Shown: positions 22,745 through 32,870 of the stretch, one piece after another
How the letters are laid out: every line of letters begins with the position of its first letter
How positions within the stretch are numbered: the first letter of the stretch is position 1
The notes under the pieces: model-generated
Told to the model about the DNA's origin: nothing
The model's input: only the letters and a program-made list of their open reading frames with translations
Databases searched by the model: none
Origin: Cutaneotrichosporon cavernicola
Lineage: Eukaryota; Basidiomycota; Tremellomycetes; Trichosporonales; Trichosporonaceae
Length of the DNA stretch: 64,000 nt
Reading direction: 5' to 3'
Assembly (NCBI RefSeq): GCF_030864355.1
Contig: NC_083395.1
Coordinates: 1,550,001 to 1,614,000 of the forward strand
Translations under genes and position numbers: made by a program

Positions 22745-24241
22745 CTACAGCACGAGGTCGTCGTCGTCGTACGCCTCCTTGATGATGCGATAGATGTACG
22801 ACGGGGGGTGGTCGCCACTGTGGTCAGCCTCACATATTACCAGTGCTAGCTCACTCATTGGTCGCGTAAAGGTTGACGAGCTCGGGACGGATATAGTCAA
22901 AGTGAGGGTCGGGGACCTCGACGCCCTCGTATCCGCCGCCACCACCCGTGTGGTCATACCCAATAACAGGTCCCGGGCCCTGAAAGTCGAGCGTGTCGTA
23001 CTCGTGGTACAAGTTCCAAGACGGGGCGAACTTGAACTGGCCAGTCACCACGACGACGGGCTTGGCGTGAGTGCGCGCGGCAAGCGTACACGCGAGCGAT
23101 CCTGCCAAGGCAAACATACCGCCGTTGGCGGACACGCTGTGGGCGCCAAAGATCACCTTAGTGACGCGGGGCATGACGGCGTGCAGCGAGCTGTCGGGGA
23201 CGAGGAGGGTGGGGATGGAGTGGTGGGCGAGGGCGGCGGCCATGGCCTGCCCGTGGAAGCTGGGTGCGCTCTCAAGCACGATGACACTAAACTGGCGCTC
23301 GCGGTACGCGTTCTTGAGGAAATGCTCGACGGTGCGCGAGTGGCCGAGCGTCAGAATGACCTCACCGGAATGAATGTGCTCCTTTGCACCACGGGCGACA
23401 TCCTCATGCGTCGTCTCGAGCTCGCCAATAACCTCGTCGATCGCCTGAATGAGGATGGGCTTGAGCTTGCCGGCCTGCTTTGCAAACTGTTGGCGCTCGC
23501 GCTCTTCCATCTCGTTAACCTCTCCTGGCGTTGGGGACGACATGCTTTCGTGCCGGCTGTGGCTCTGGGACGAGAGAACGCGTGGGGGCGTGGCGAAGAG
23601 GCTGCTCGTGGCCGCACTAATGTCGAGCAGGGTGCCCTGGCGCTCAAACTGCACGCGCGAGTGACGCATGGCCACAAAGTTGGACAGATTGGGTGCGGGC
23701 CGAGGCATAGGCGTTCCGGGGACGCTACCGCCACTGGGGGAGTAGTTGAAGTAGTTTGGGGGCGTTGCAAAGCCTGGCGTAGCGGCCCCAGGGGTGCCGG
23801 GAACGGAGGGAGGCTGGGAAAGGTGCGCAGCCGCAGCTGCGCGGTACTCTTCACGGATGAGCTTGATGATACGCCGCACAATGTTTCCCGAAGCGAGTTC
23901 TAGTGTCAGCTGCATCGATAGAGTTATCAGCAGCCCAGGGAAGGCCCATTCACATACCCTTCGGGTTGGCCTCGTTGAGCAGCTTGCCAATGCTGCGGAT
24001 CGCCTCGATGAGCTCGTCAATTGTGCTAAAACGCATGCTGCGAACGACATTCTGCATCAACGCCGCGGTCGCGAGCGCGACATTGCGCGAACCGACGATT
24101 TGCCTGCTGTCAGCATCTGATGGATGAGGAGCTCACCTCCGGCGCAGACGCACGACGAGCGCCTCGACGAGTTTCCCAGTTGGGTCGGCTTTGGTCTGCC
24201 GTCAGCTCTGACCGTACTGATAAGCTCACCTCTGCGGCCAT
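22745..24241 (-). CDS. GCD7: Translation initiation factor eIF2B subunit beta
   Basis: Regulatory subunit of the guanine-nucleotide exchange factor for eIF2. Five exons, about 445 residues, start MAAE from ATG 24239-24241. After a first exon of four codons, family residues appear: VGSRNVALATAALMQNVV, SASGN-like ASGNIVRRIIKLIREEY, then a Pro/Ser/Thr-rich insert (GTPMPRP, SRHESMSSPTPG) longer than in yeast, then the Rossmann-like domain: EVILTLGHSRTVEHFLKNA, VIVLESAPSFHGQAMAAAL, VIFGAHSVSANGGMFALAGS and CTLAARTHAKPVVVVTGQFK. The end HPPSYIYRIIKEAYDDDDL is the typical beta-subunit tail. It diverges from the next gene with 213 bp between starts. Confidence 0.92.
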
Positions 24242-24454
24242 TGTTGTAGTGTTGTTGATGGAGACCTTTTGTGAATCGCTCGAGAATCGCACAGACAAGT
24301 CAGACATTCAGACATTCAGGCAGACGTGACTCGATTTGAGATCTGGTCCCGCTAATCATTAAGTAGGAATTCAGATTGAGGCTAATGGTGCCAGAGTGGT
24401 GCGTCATTGTTGCTGTCCAACATACTGACTTTGTGTTGTTGTTGCCCATCTCCC

Positions 24455-25022
24455 ATGTCCGCATCACAAATAGGTAGGCTAGTCTATCGAGCGCGTTAAC
24501 TCTCCAGGGCCCATCTCGCAGCAGTACGCGGCGGCAGCGACGGTGCCGCTCATCAAGTCGCCTTCCCTTTGGCTCCCACCACCAGTGAGCTATGTCCTAT
24601 GTCCTATGAGAACAGCTGACACCAGGTCGAGCTGCCCTCCGACATTCACCCCCTTCCAGAGGACATAACGGCCTACGTGCGCCTCGAGTCTTTCTCGCTG
24701 ACAGCAGTTTGTCTATCCCTTCACACTCGAGCAACACGTCGTCTCGCTCCAGCCGCCACCGCACGTCGCGATTGCCGAGCGGCGCGCGCGCAACGCCGCC
24801 ATCCTCCACGCCCGCGAGGTCGAGGAGGAGGAGCGTGAGAAGGCTGCGCTGCATAAGGTCGCGCCGGGGTATAACCCTGCGGCAATGCTGATGCCCACGC
24901 ACCGCGATGGAGCGCCCAAAGCAGCATCCCCGCCAATGCCTTCCCCAAAGAAGGAGGCTGACCCGATGGACGAGCTGGTCGCGCAGCTAGAGGAGATGGA
25001 GAGCAGCAAGAAATTGTATTAG
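24455..25022 (+). CDS. Small conserved-looking protein of unknown function
   Basis: Spliced protein of about 155 residues in four exons, starting MSASQIGPISQQYAAAATVP. The middle has LPEDITAYFVYPFTLEQHVV; then an Arg/Glu-rich helix (AERRARNAAILHAREVEEEE), VAPGYNPAAMLMPT, and an acidic end MDELVAQLEEMESSKKLY. All three introns have clean GT/AG ends with a CTGAC or TAAC branch and keep the frame, which argues for a real gene. No signal peptide or membrane segment. I do not recognise the family. It converges with the dioxygenase gene; the stops are only 30 bp apart. Confidence 0.7.
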
Positions 25023-25052
25023 GTACAAGTAGGGTACATGACACTACGACTG

Positions 25053-26444
25053 TTACGACATGAGCGCGATGAGGCCCAGCTCCCTGGTGTCAGCTTGATG
25101 ACATACCAATCCAAGCTCACTGTCGGACCTGGTCGCCGACGAGCATCGCCCCGTACTCCTTCTGTGGGCCGAAGCGCTTCTCGGCGCGCTCCGTGAGATC
25201 GGGCATCGGCTCGAGGCGAAAGTCAGGTGTGAGGTGCCAGAACTGGTGTCAGCTGTAACGTGATCTCCTTGGCTCACAAAGGTGGACGAGATACGGATAT
25301 GGGGGCGGTCGGGGTGGGACGCCTTGCGGCGCTTGAGAGCCTGGAGTCAGCATTTTCGCATACTCACATACAGCCAGAGTCGCCTCGTTACAGATAACCT
25401 CGTGGAAACCCGCTGCCGTTAGCTACGCGTATCGCCCAGCAGCCATCTACCCTTGATGAGGCCGCCGCTGAGCCACTCCAACTGCTTGCCCGCTTGTACG
25501 AGCAGGCAGCCCTCAGGCACCCGAGCAGGAATACGCTTCCCCGTGTTGCGCGCCCATATGTTTACTGCGTCAGCTGTGCCACGGCCAACCTTACATCCGG
25601 GGTATCGCGACTGTCCGTGGATGGTGAGGAAGTTGAGGTCCGTGTGGAAGCCAGCGAAGATGCTGCGATTAGATCAACAGCTGCGTGAGACCTACGTGTT
25701 GAGCTCGCCATACTTTTCGAGGTCAGTAGCAGTGGGAGCGAGTAGGTGTGAACCATACCGGCCCGCATCGAGGAAAGTGCGCTCCTCGAGCCCAAGACCG
25801 ACAGCAACCATGCGCGCCACACCCTCGACGCTACTGTCAGCTATACTTGCAGTGCGACAGCTCACGCCTCCTTAATGTGTGTGCCCCACTCATCGACGCG
25901 CGTCTCCCAACCCTCCATAGCGGCCGGGACGACATTCGGCGCGGTCGAGTACGGGAACTTGGACTCGTACGGTGGTCTCTCCGTCATGCGGTGGAAGAAC
26001 CTGGTATCAGCGGCGATATTCAAGCGCCATGCGATGACTCACCGGCACTTGGGGTCAGCCGCGTGCCCGCTGAGGTCGAGGGGCCGCTCGGCGGGGTCGA
26101 GTGCCGCTATGACTGCTAAACACTCATCATCGCGCCCGCACTTTGGCTTCTCCGTGTTCTCGAGGGTCACGCCCTACCTATGTCAGCAAGGTCATATTGT
26201 GGCTTACGACTTGGTATCCCAGCTCAGGCCGTTCGTCTGTGCGCAGTACATCGTCGGGCTGTGCAAAGTAGTCCTCGAAGAGGTCGAGGAAGCGGTCATT
26301 CGCCTCCTTTGGCGCGCGCGAGTCGCGGACGACCAGCGCACCCGTCAGGATTAATGACTCGGCCGCGCGTTGGGCTTCTGCCTGTGCCGCAGCGCATGTT
26401 GGGTCGGCGAGATAGACGTCAAGATCGACTAGGGCTGGGTCCAT
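25053..26444 (-). CDS. 2-oxoglutarate/Fe(II)-dependent dioxygenase, isopenicillin-N-synthase-like
   Basis: Non-haem iron oxygenase; the substrate cannot be read from the sequence. About ten exons. The first exon, MDPALVDLDVYLADPTCAAA to RPELGYQV, is the usual N-terminal region of fungal members (LILTGALVVRD, DLFEDYFAQP). Later exons give FFHRMTERPPYESKFPY, VEGVARMVAVGLGLEE, then the iron ligands HTD in GFHTDLNFLTIHG, RIPARVPEGCLLVQAGKQLE, the distal His in GFHEVICNEAT and the 2-oxoglutarate Arg region PHIRISSTFFWHL. Tail: FGPQKEYGAMLVGDQVRQ and stop TAA 25053-25055. An alternative in-frame ATG lies 12 codons upstream (26480). No secondary-metabolite backbone gene is nearby, so a natural-product role is not supported. 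Confidence 0.8.
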
Positions 26445-26828
26445 TGTTGGCGTGTTTGGTGGGTGGTGACAACTTGTCAACTTGTTCGGGTCCAGTCAAC
26501 CTCCACCGACGCGACGAATTCCAAGTTACGGATCGTCTATGCACGATTGGCGCCGATGTGGCGCGTCGCAATTCAATGTGCACCAAAGACAACGTGAAAG
26601 CATCTCGTACAGACAAGCTCAAGAGACAAGATGCAGACCATGCAGACCATGCAAGCCCGCGGCTCGTCTCTCTCCATGCTAAACTGGGCCAACTCGCCCA
26701 ACTCGCCCAACTTATCCACCTCCACCAGCCAGGCACCACCTCGCTCGCCTCCACCGACACACTGACGCAATGCATGCTCCAGGTGGTCCTATGCTCGTTT
26801 TACTGCTCCACTACGCCACTACGACCGA
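26445..26828. other. Short intergenic region
   Basis: About 380 bp between the start of the dioxygenase and the stop of HADH. No gene seen. Confidence 0.5.
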
Positions 26829-27889
26829 TTACTTCTTTGTGTAGTCGTAGAAGCCCTTTCCGCTCTTGCGGCCGAGCTCACCCTTGTTGACGAGGTCGAC
26901 GATGGAGGAGGTGGGCTCAACGAGGGCCTCGGGAAGGACACCGGCCTTGGCCTTGTCGACCCAGCCGTCGGCGATAAACTGGGTGGTGTCGAGGCCAATG
27001 TAGTCGAGGAGCTCAAAGGGACCCATGGGGTAGCCGGCACCGAGCTTCATGGCAATGTCAATGTCCTCCTTGGTGGCGTCTCCACGGTCAATCATGCGGG
27101 CGGCCTCGAGGAGGTAGGGAACGAGGAGGCGGTTGACGATGAAGCCGGGGGTGTCCTTGCACGCGACGGGGACCTTGCCCATGCGCTTGGTCACGTCAAA
27201 GAGGGCCTGGTAAGTGGCCTCGCTGGTCTTGTCGGTGCGGACGACCTCGACGAGCTTCATGGCGGGGACGGGGTTGAAGAAGTGGAGACCGCCGAAGAGG
27301 GCCTTGCGCTCCTCGGTGCAGTTCTCGGCGATCTCGGAGATGCCGAGCGACGAGGTGTTGGATGCGAAGATGGTGTTGGCGCTATGGTCAGCCTACAATT
27401 AAGGGCGGCGTACTCACCCAGCCTTCTTGTCAAGGTAGGCAAAGAGGTCGCGCTTGACCTTGATCGACTCGATGATGGCCTCGCACACGAGGTCGGTCGA
27501 CGAAACGGCCTGCTCGCTGGCTGTCAGTTGGCTCTCTCACTTTAGACATTAAACGAGACTCACGCGTCGGTGGTGGTGGTGATGTTGGCAAGGACCTTTT
27601 TAGTGAAGCCCTCAATGTCATCGGGCTGCTGCTTCTTGCCAACACGGGCGACCGACTTGTTGATAATGTTCAGGCCGTTCTCGAGGGCCTTGTCAGTGAC
27701 GTCGGTGAGGATGACCTTGAGGCCAGCCTGGGCCGAGACCTGGGCAATGCCGGCGCCCATGAGACCAGCACCAAAGATGGTGATGGTGTTGATGCCGTCG
27801 GTCTTGGTGGACATGAGGCGCTGAACGCCAACGGCAGCGCCGTAGGCGGTGCGAGAGCGGAGGGCAGGGCGGGCGATAGCGGCGAGCAT
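26829..27889 (-). CDS. 3-hydroxyacyl-CoA dehydrogenase, mitochondrial type
   Basis: NAD-dependent oxidation of L-3-hydroxyacyl-CoA in fatty-acid beta-oxidation. Three exons, about 315 residues. [20 protein letters not shown] is an Arg-rich presequence with [10 protein letters not shown] as the likely cleavage zone. NAD-binding [20 protein letters not shown], then [15 protein letters not shown], catalytic region [16 protein letters not shown], and C-terminal domain [38 protein letters not shown] and [14 protein letters not shown]. No peroxisomal signal at the end. The size and order match animal-type HADH, which many basidiomycetes have and budding yeasts lack. Confidence 0.92.
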
Positions 27890-29396
27890 TTTGGTGTGAT
27901 GGAGAGAAGACGGAGAAGTCGAGACGGTCAAAGTTGGAGTCCAAGGAAAAGCAGGGAGGCGTTGGCGATGGTAGCAGAGGGCTGTGAGAGGCTTGAGAGT
28001 GACTTTACCTAAAGCCAAATAGGATATGCCTAAACCGGTTGTAAATGAACCCGCGGATCCACCTGCCAACCTCGCCAACTCTACAATAATCTCAGGGTCT
28101 CGGCTCTATCTCTCACGTGCAAACACGTGGGAGTTCAAGTCGGAGGTCGGGTATTCAACCCTCGGAGATGTGATCGATCTCCGCCTTGACAAGCAGACTG
28201 TGGAGGTGGAGTGTCAACCGCCGCTTCTGACGCGTTGCATCAACCAGTCAGCAGTCAGCCTGCACACGCAGCGCCACGCGACACGACAAATGCGTGTTTC
28301 TGGTATATCTCAGCAGGCGTCTCACCGCTTTTGACGTCCGGCGACGATCGGCCAGCAACTGACAATGAGGACGGCCTACAGTACAGGCCGACATGTCGAT
28401 ACGCTTGGCGACTTTGCTCGGCTGCATCGGCAGCCTTAAGCCACCCAAGGCTCGCTAGAAGCCTGGAGCTCTATTCGGCGTCGGCAGGCCCGTGGTTTTC
28501 CGGGATCGGGGTGATGGGCGAGAGATAATGCGTTCATGAGTGCACAGACTGAGCCAACATCTTATGTCCATCACTGAGCATTCCAGAACCAGGCACAATC
28601 AGGATCATGGTTGGCACTGCAGCTTGGGGTCCTTCTGCCTATCGCACATCACGTTGTCCCATGATGGCCATACATGTTGGCCGAGGCCGAGGAGACTTTA
28701 GCGCGCTCTGGGTTGTTGCCTAGGCCTGTTAGTCCCAAGTCGACGTCGCCAGAGGCATTCCGCCGGCGTCGCAGGAGTCGCAGCAAGGTCGAGACCGGCC
28801 AGCTCTGATTTGACCCCGCCGCCAACCCAGGCACGACAAGTTGCGGCTCAACCGGACCAAGTAAATGCGATGACATCGGAGGTCAACAATCAAGCCCGAT
28901 GATATCGGGACTGCGTATGGTGAGCGAGAGCCCTTGCACCATTCCGACTGTTGGAACATCTGGATAAGGGCTATCAACAGCATGGGCAATTGCAAATCGT
29001 CGCCTCATTCTATGTCATGTTTCTCTATTCTATGTCATTACTCGACGACTCTATGTCATTATGGTCGATTCTATGTCATTTCTATCCCGGTGTTGCCGGT
29101 TTGGAACTCGAACAAAGAGACTGGCTAGAAAGACGAGGCGGGCCACAGGGGGGTCACCTGATAACGCCCAAGTTACCGTCTATACCGCGGTTCCTCCACG
29201 CTTGCCCACCCTGTGTGCCTTCTGTTCCTCACCCCACCGACGTCTCACCGCTCCCATCACCAGAGAAAGAGTGATTCACATAAATACGTAGCGCGGAAAC
29301 TCTCGTCACCACTCTCACAACCAACCACTCCTCGGTCTCTTCGTCTCCCTCTAGCCATCACCTCTACTCCTCTCCAACCTAAACACTTCAACAGCA
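27890..29396. other. Divergent intergenic region HADH-uricase
   Basis: About 1.5 kb upstream of both genes with no coding region I can support. The right end carries four phased TCTATGTCAT repeats (29009-29079) and a pyrimidine-rich leader. Confidence 0.5.
29009..29079 (+). repeat. Four phased TCTATGTCAT repeats upstream of uricase
   Basis: Identical 10-mers start at 29009, 29029, 29050 and 29070, so the spacing is 20, 21 and 20 bp, close to two helical turns. The sequences between them differ. Located about 320-390 bp before the uricase ATG. Looks like an array of sites for one DNA-binding protein on one helix face. Confidence 0.6.
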
Positions 29397-30398
29397 ATGT
29401 CGCCCTCCAACGAGCCCGGTTACGTCTCCGCTCACCGCTACGGTATGCTCTCACTCTCCGACTTGTGCTGACCTGCAGGCAAGCGCCTCGTCCGCGTCGC
29501 CCGCGTTGTCCGCGAGAACATCTACGGCCAGGAGCGCCACTCGTTTATCGAGTACACCGTTCGTGCCCTTATCGACGGTGACATTGAGAGCTCGTACACC
29601 AAGGCCGACAACAAATGTGTCGTCCCCACCGACACTGTCAAGAACACTGTCAATGTCCTTGCCAAGACCTCGCCCCACGTCCTCGACCCCGGCATGTTCG
29701 CGCTCCACATTGCCACCCACTTTGCGACTCGCTACGACCATATCAACAAGGCCTACGTCGACCTCACCACCCACAAGTGGACCCGTATCCCTGTCGAGGG
29801 CAAGCCCCACAAGTGGTCGTTCGTCCGCGATGGCGAGGAGAAGCAGCAGGTGTCGTGCTTTGTCGATGCGGCAGACAAGAAGAACCTCAAGGCCAACCTC
29901 CAGTGTGGTCTCCGGGACCTCTCGGTCGCCAAGACCTCGGGCTCTTCGTTTGAGGACTTCTGGACTGACGAGTACACCACTCTCGTCGCAGTCAAGGACC
30001 GCATATTCTCAACCGACGTCGACTGCTGGTACACTGTTCCCCTCCCGAAGATTCCGCTCACAATCGACAACATTGGCGCGATCGGCAAGGCCCTCAACCT
30101 CCCCAAGGTCGCCGAGATTGTCCGCCGTGACACGCTCGAGGTCTTTGCTACCGACGAGTCGGCCTCGGTCCAGGCTACCATGTACAACACCCAGCAGCTC
30201 ATCCTGAAGCACTGCCCCGTCATCGAGTCCATCTCGTACTCGCTCCCCAACAAGCACTTTATCCCCATCAACCTCACGGCCTTTGGCCTCGAGAACGGTC
30301 TCGGCTACGAGGGCGGCGCCGAGGTCTTCCACCCTGTTGCCGACCCATCGGGCTTCATCGAGGCGACCGTCACGCGGAAGTCCAAGGCCAAGCTCTAA
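29397..30398 (+). CDS. Urate oxidase (uricase), peroxisomal
   Basis: Oxidises urate to 5-hydroxyisourate in purine breakdown, releasing H2O2. Two exons, about 320 residues: MSPSNEPGYVSAHRYGKRLV across a 36-nt intron after CGCTACG. Family residues: YTVRALIDGDIESSYTKADN (catalytic Thr/Lys region), VVPTDTVKNTVNVLAK, FALHIATHFATRYDHI, KTSGSSFEDFWTDEYTTL, DCWYTVPLPKIP and ISYSLPNKHFIPINL (His and Asn near the active site). The end KAKL is a peroxisomal PTS1 of the AKL type. Full length for the family. Confidence 0.95.
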
Positions 30399-30831
30399 AA
30401 TCCGCGGGGGACGCGGTATAGATTATCGGATCATCGGAAGTCAACCAAATTCTCTCTTTCATCTCGACGGGTTCCCAGGCTAGACACGGTAGTGTGCGGT
30501 TGAGGCGCTCTAGGCATGTATGCAATGTTGTCAACTACTGAGAGGGTGGGCCTGTGGCTGAGCTACTGATTGCTGACTGCGAACCAGCTGGCGATATCAG
30601 CACCGCTTACAGCTAACAGCAGAACCGCGCTGGTGGTTGCTAACTCTTGACCTCCGTTCTGGTCGCAGCCAACAAGTTGCCCACCGTGCCTCGACCTCCA
30701 CATCCGATTACACCGGCGTGCCTGAAATGACGACCACCGCATCCTTCCGCTTGCATGACCACAGACTGGCACAAACCATCCACTCGCCCATTCCAAGCTA
30801 CCAACCAGTTCTCCATCTCCTAGGTAACCAG

Positions 30832-31692
30832 ATGCCAACGGACCCGAACCCACTGCGCATCGCAGTCCTCGGCGCGGGCCAGATGGGCGCGGGAATGGCC
30901 CAAGTCGTCGCCGATGCAGGACACACCGTCGTGTCATGGGACGTGCGTCCTGACGCCCTCGCCAAGCTCGACGCGCGTATCCGCACTACAACTCACCTAA
31001 ACGAAGCGGTAGTCGGAGCGGACCTGGTACTCGAAGCAATCGCAGAGGACCTGGCGATCAAGCAGGAGGTGTATCGCCGCATCTCGGCCCTCAACGCAAC
31101 CTGTATAGTAGCGAGCAACACGTCCAGTCTTCCGGCCGAGCAGCTCGCCGCCGCCCTCGAACCAGCCTCCCGATTTGCCATCGCACACTTCTTCAACCCC
31201 GCCGCTGTTGTACCATTAGTCGAAATCGTGCCGGCCCCCCAAACTTCCCCCGAGACTCTTCAGAAGCTAAAGGAGGTAATGGAGAGGGCGGGCAAGCTTC
31301 CGGTCGTCCTGAACCGCGCTGTACCCGGATTCGTCGCCAACCGCCTCCAAGCTGCCCTCTATCGTGAAGCCTACGCTCTGGCCGCGGAAGGAGTTGCTTC
31401 CCCCCAAGATATCGATCTAGTCGTCCGCGCAGGCCTCGGGAGCCGGTGGGCCGCGGCGGGACCCATGATGGTCACCGACCTTGGGGGAATGGATATTTGG
31501 AAAGCTGTGACGGGACAGCTGTTTCCCCTTCTCGCGGCCGACAGGACTACTCCCCAGGCTATAGAGGAGGCGGTGAGGCGCGGCGATCTGGGCTCAAAGA
31601 CGGGACGCGGGATTTATGAGCATGACCCAGAAGAGGACCAGCGGGTCAAGGATCGTATGGCGGCGCATTTCAAACTCGAGTTTGGGCAGTAG
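30832..31692 (+). CDS. Intronless 3-hydroxyacyl/3-hydroxybutyryl-CoA dehydrogenase
   Basis: Second member of the 3-hydroxyacyl-CoA dehydrogenase family in this window, about 286 residues from ATG 30832 (MPTDPNPLRIAVLGAGQMGA). NAD fold GAGQMGAGMAQVVADAGHTV, ADLVLEAIAEDLAIKQEVY, VASNTSSLPAEQLA, HFFNPAAVVPLVEIVPAPQT, then VPGFVANRLQAALYREAYAL and GDLGSKTGRGIYEHD. No presequence and no PTS1 (ends EFGQ). It differs strongly from the mitochondrial HADH 4 kb away and has no intron, while nearly every neighbour has several; its closest look is to bacterial single-domain enzymes. The frame is open upstream to 30637, but that part is not conserved-looking. Confidence 0.8.
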   Translation: MPTDPNPLRIAVLGAGQMGAGMAQVVADAGHTVVSWDVRPDALAKLDARIRTTTHLNEAVVGADLVLEAIAEDLAIKQEVYRRISALNATCIVASNTSSLPAEQLAAALEPASRFAIAHFFNPAAVVPLVEIVPAPQTSPETLQKLKEVMERAGKLPVVLNRAVPGFVANRLQAALYREAYALAAEGVASPQDIDLVVRAGLGSRWAAAGPMMVTDLGGMDIWKAVTGQLFPLLAADRTTPQAIEEAVRRGDLGSKTGRGIYEHDPEEDQRVKDRMAAHFKLEFGQ

Positions 31693-31709
31693 TTGTGTAT
31701 GCATATGGC

Positions 31710-31736
31710 TAGAGAGAGAGAGAGGGAGAGAGAGAA
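31710..31736. repeat. (GA)n microsatellite
   Basis: AGAGAG run with one GGG interruption, directly after the stop codon of the intronless dehydrogenase, so likely in its 3' UTR. Confidence 0.85.
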
Positions 31737-31968
31737 AAGAAGGAAGAAGAGGCAGTGCCGGCCCCCTCTGACGATTTCAGGCACGGACATTCCGACCAGC
31801 CCATCATATGGCGGCGATCCTTTTACTGACGCACAACATCTTGAGATCACCATCCTTTGACCTCGCATCACATCGCATAACATAACTTGGTATCCACCAT
31901 CTCTCATTGTCCCCAAAGACCCACTCTTCCTCTTCTATCTCTGCGGGCCCGCCCGCTACCCCACCACC

Positions 31969-32526
31969 ATGGCGTCCCGCACAATCTTCGACCCCTCAAC
32001 CCTCCTCCGCATGTCCCCGCTCCTAGCAGCAACATGTACAGTCTGGGCCAACATCGACCACACCCTCTTCCTAGACTTTGCCCCAGCGCCCTCCCCCAAA
32101 TCGCGCGCATCCCCTCTAGCAGCTCTCTTTTCCTTATACGAGGCGAATACGACTGGCCTCGCAGCCGTCGTCGGGGCCGCGATGAACTTGATACACTCGT
32201 CGCCAACCGTCCCAGTTGCCCTAGCAAACCCAGCTGCCTTGGGCGGTGCTTCCGTGGTGGCCTCGGCCGCCTCGTGGTCGATCGACTGGCGTTCCCCCTC
32301 AACTCTATATCTGGCAGGCCTCGCTCTCACCGCCGCACATCTCGCAATCCAACCTTACCTCCAGAGGGTTGTGCGTGATCTCGTCTCGGCGCCGAACGAT
32401 TACGCACGAGCCAACGCAGCTTGGCGATGGAGGAGGGCAGTGTTTGTCCGTGCGATCCTGCTCGACTTGCCGGCTTGGGCCTGTTTCCTCGGCGCGGCGA
32501 TGGGGAGCTTGCGCCCCGTCGTATAA
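31969..32526 (+). CDS. Small multi-pass membrane protein, unknown
   Basis: Single exon, 185 residues, strong start context ccaccaccATG. Hydrophobic stretches: LLAATCTVWANIDHTLFLDF near the N-terminus, LAAVVGAAMNLIHSS, LANPAALGGASVVASAASW, LYLAGLALTAAHLAI and FVRAILLDLPAWACFLGAAM, so four helices are likely. The arrangement (Trp/Asn in helix 1, a loop with Tyr-Glu-Ala, polar RDLV...NDYARANAAW between helices 3 and 4) recalls the DUF1772/anthrone-oxygenase-like group, but I cannot confirm it. C-terminus SLRPVV. Confidence 0.65.
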   Translation: MASRTIFDPSTLLRMSPLLAATCTVWANIDHTLFLDFAPAPSPKSRASPLAALFSLYEANTTGLAAVVGAAMNLIHSSPTVPVALANPAALGGASVVASAASWSIDWRSPSTLYLAGLALTAAHLAIQPYLQRVVRDLVSAPNDYARANAAWRWRRAVFVRAILLDLPAWACFLGAAMGSLRPVV

Positions 32527-32870
32527 GTAACGCTCATCGTCTCTTCCGTGCCTATCACAGGACACCAGCTGGGCGACGGCCAGCCGCCATAATTCCCGTC
32601 CATGGGGGTCGGTGGCAGGCTACTCGCCGGCCAACGCAAATCTCATAGCACTCTTGGCTCCATCAGAGCATCCCCGTCTCCTCACGGCCCATTAAAACAC
32701 TTCACTCGGCACCCATCACGCATCAAGCCCAATAGCCTCTCGGGCTCTGTATAGGATCTATGCATACTACAAATAACCGGACGGGTATGAGCTGCAGCTA
32801 CATGAATTGCAGCAGCACAGCAGTGCGCACACCTTGGCGCGTGAGGTGGTGGATACAAAACTCTTTACGC
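32527..32870. other. Convergent intergenic region
   Basis: About 340 bp between the stop of the membrane protein and the stop of the Srp40-like gene. No gene seen. Confidence 0.5.

Noticed and set aside
25053..31692. A metabolic gene cluster of dioxygenase, HADH, uricase and second dehydrogenase
   Set aside because: The genes lie on both strands, have long separate promoters and belong to different pathways; no backbone enzyme, transporter or regulator is present.
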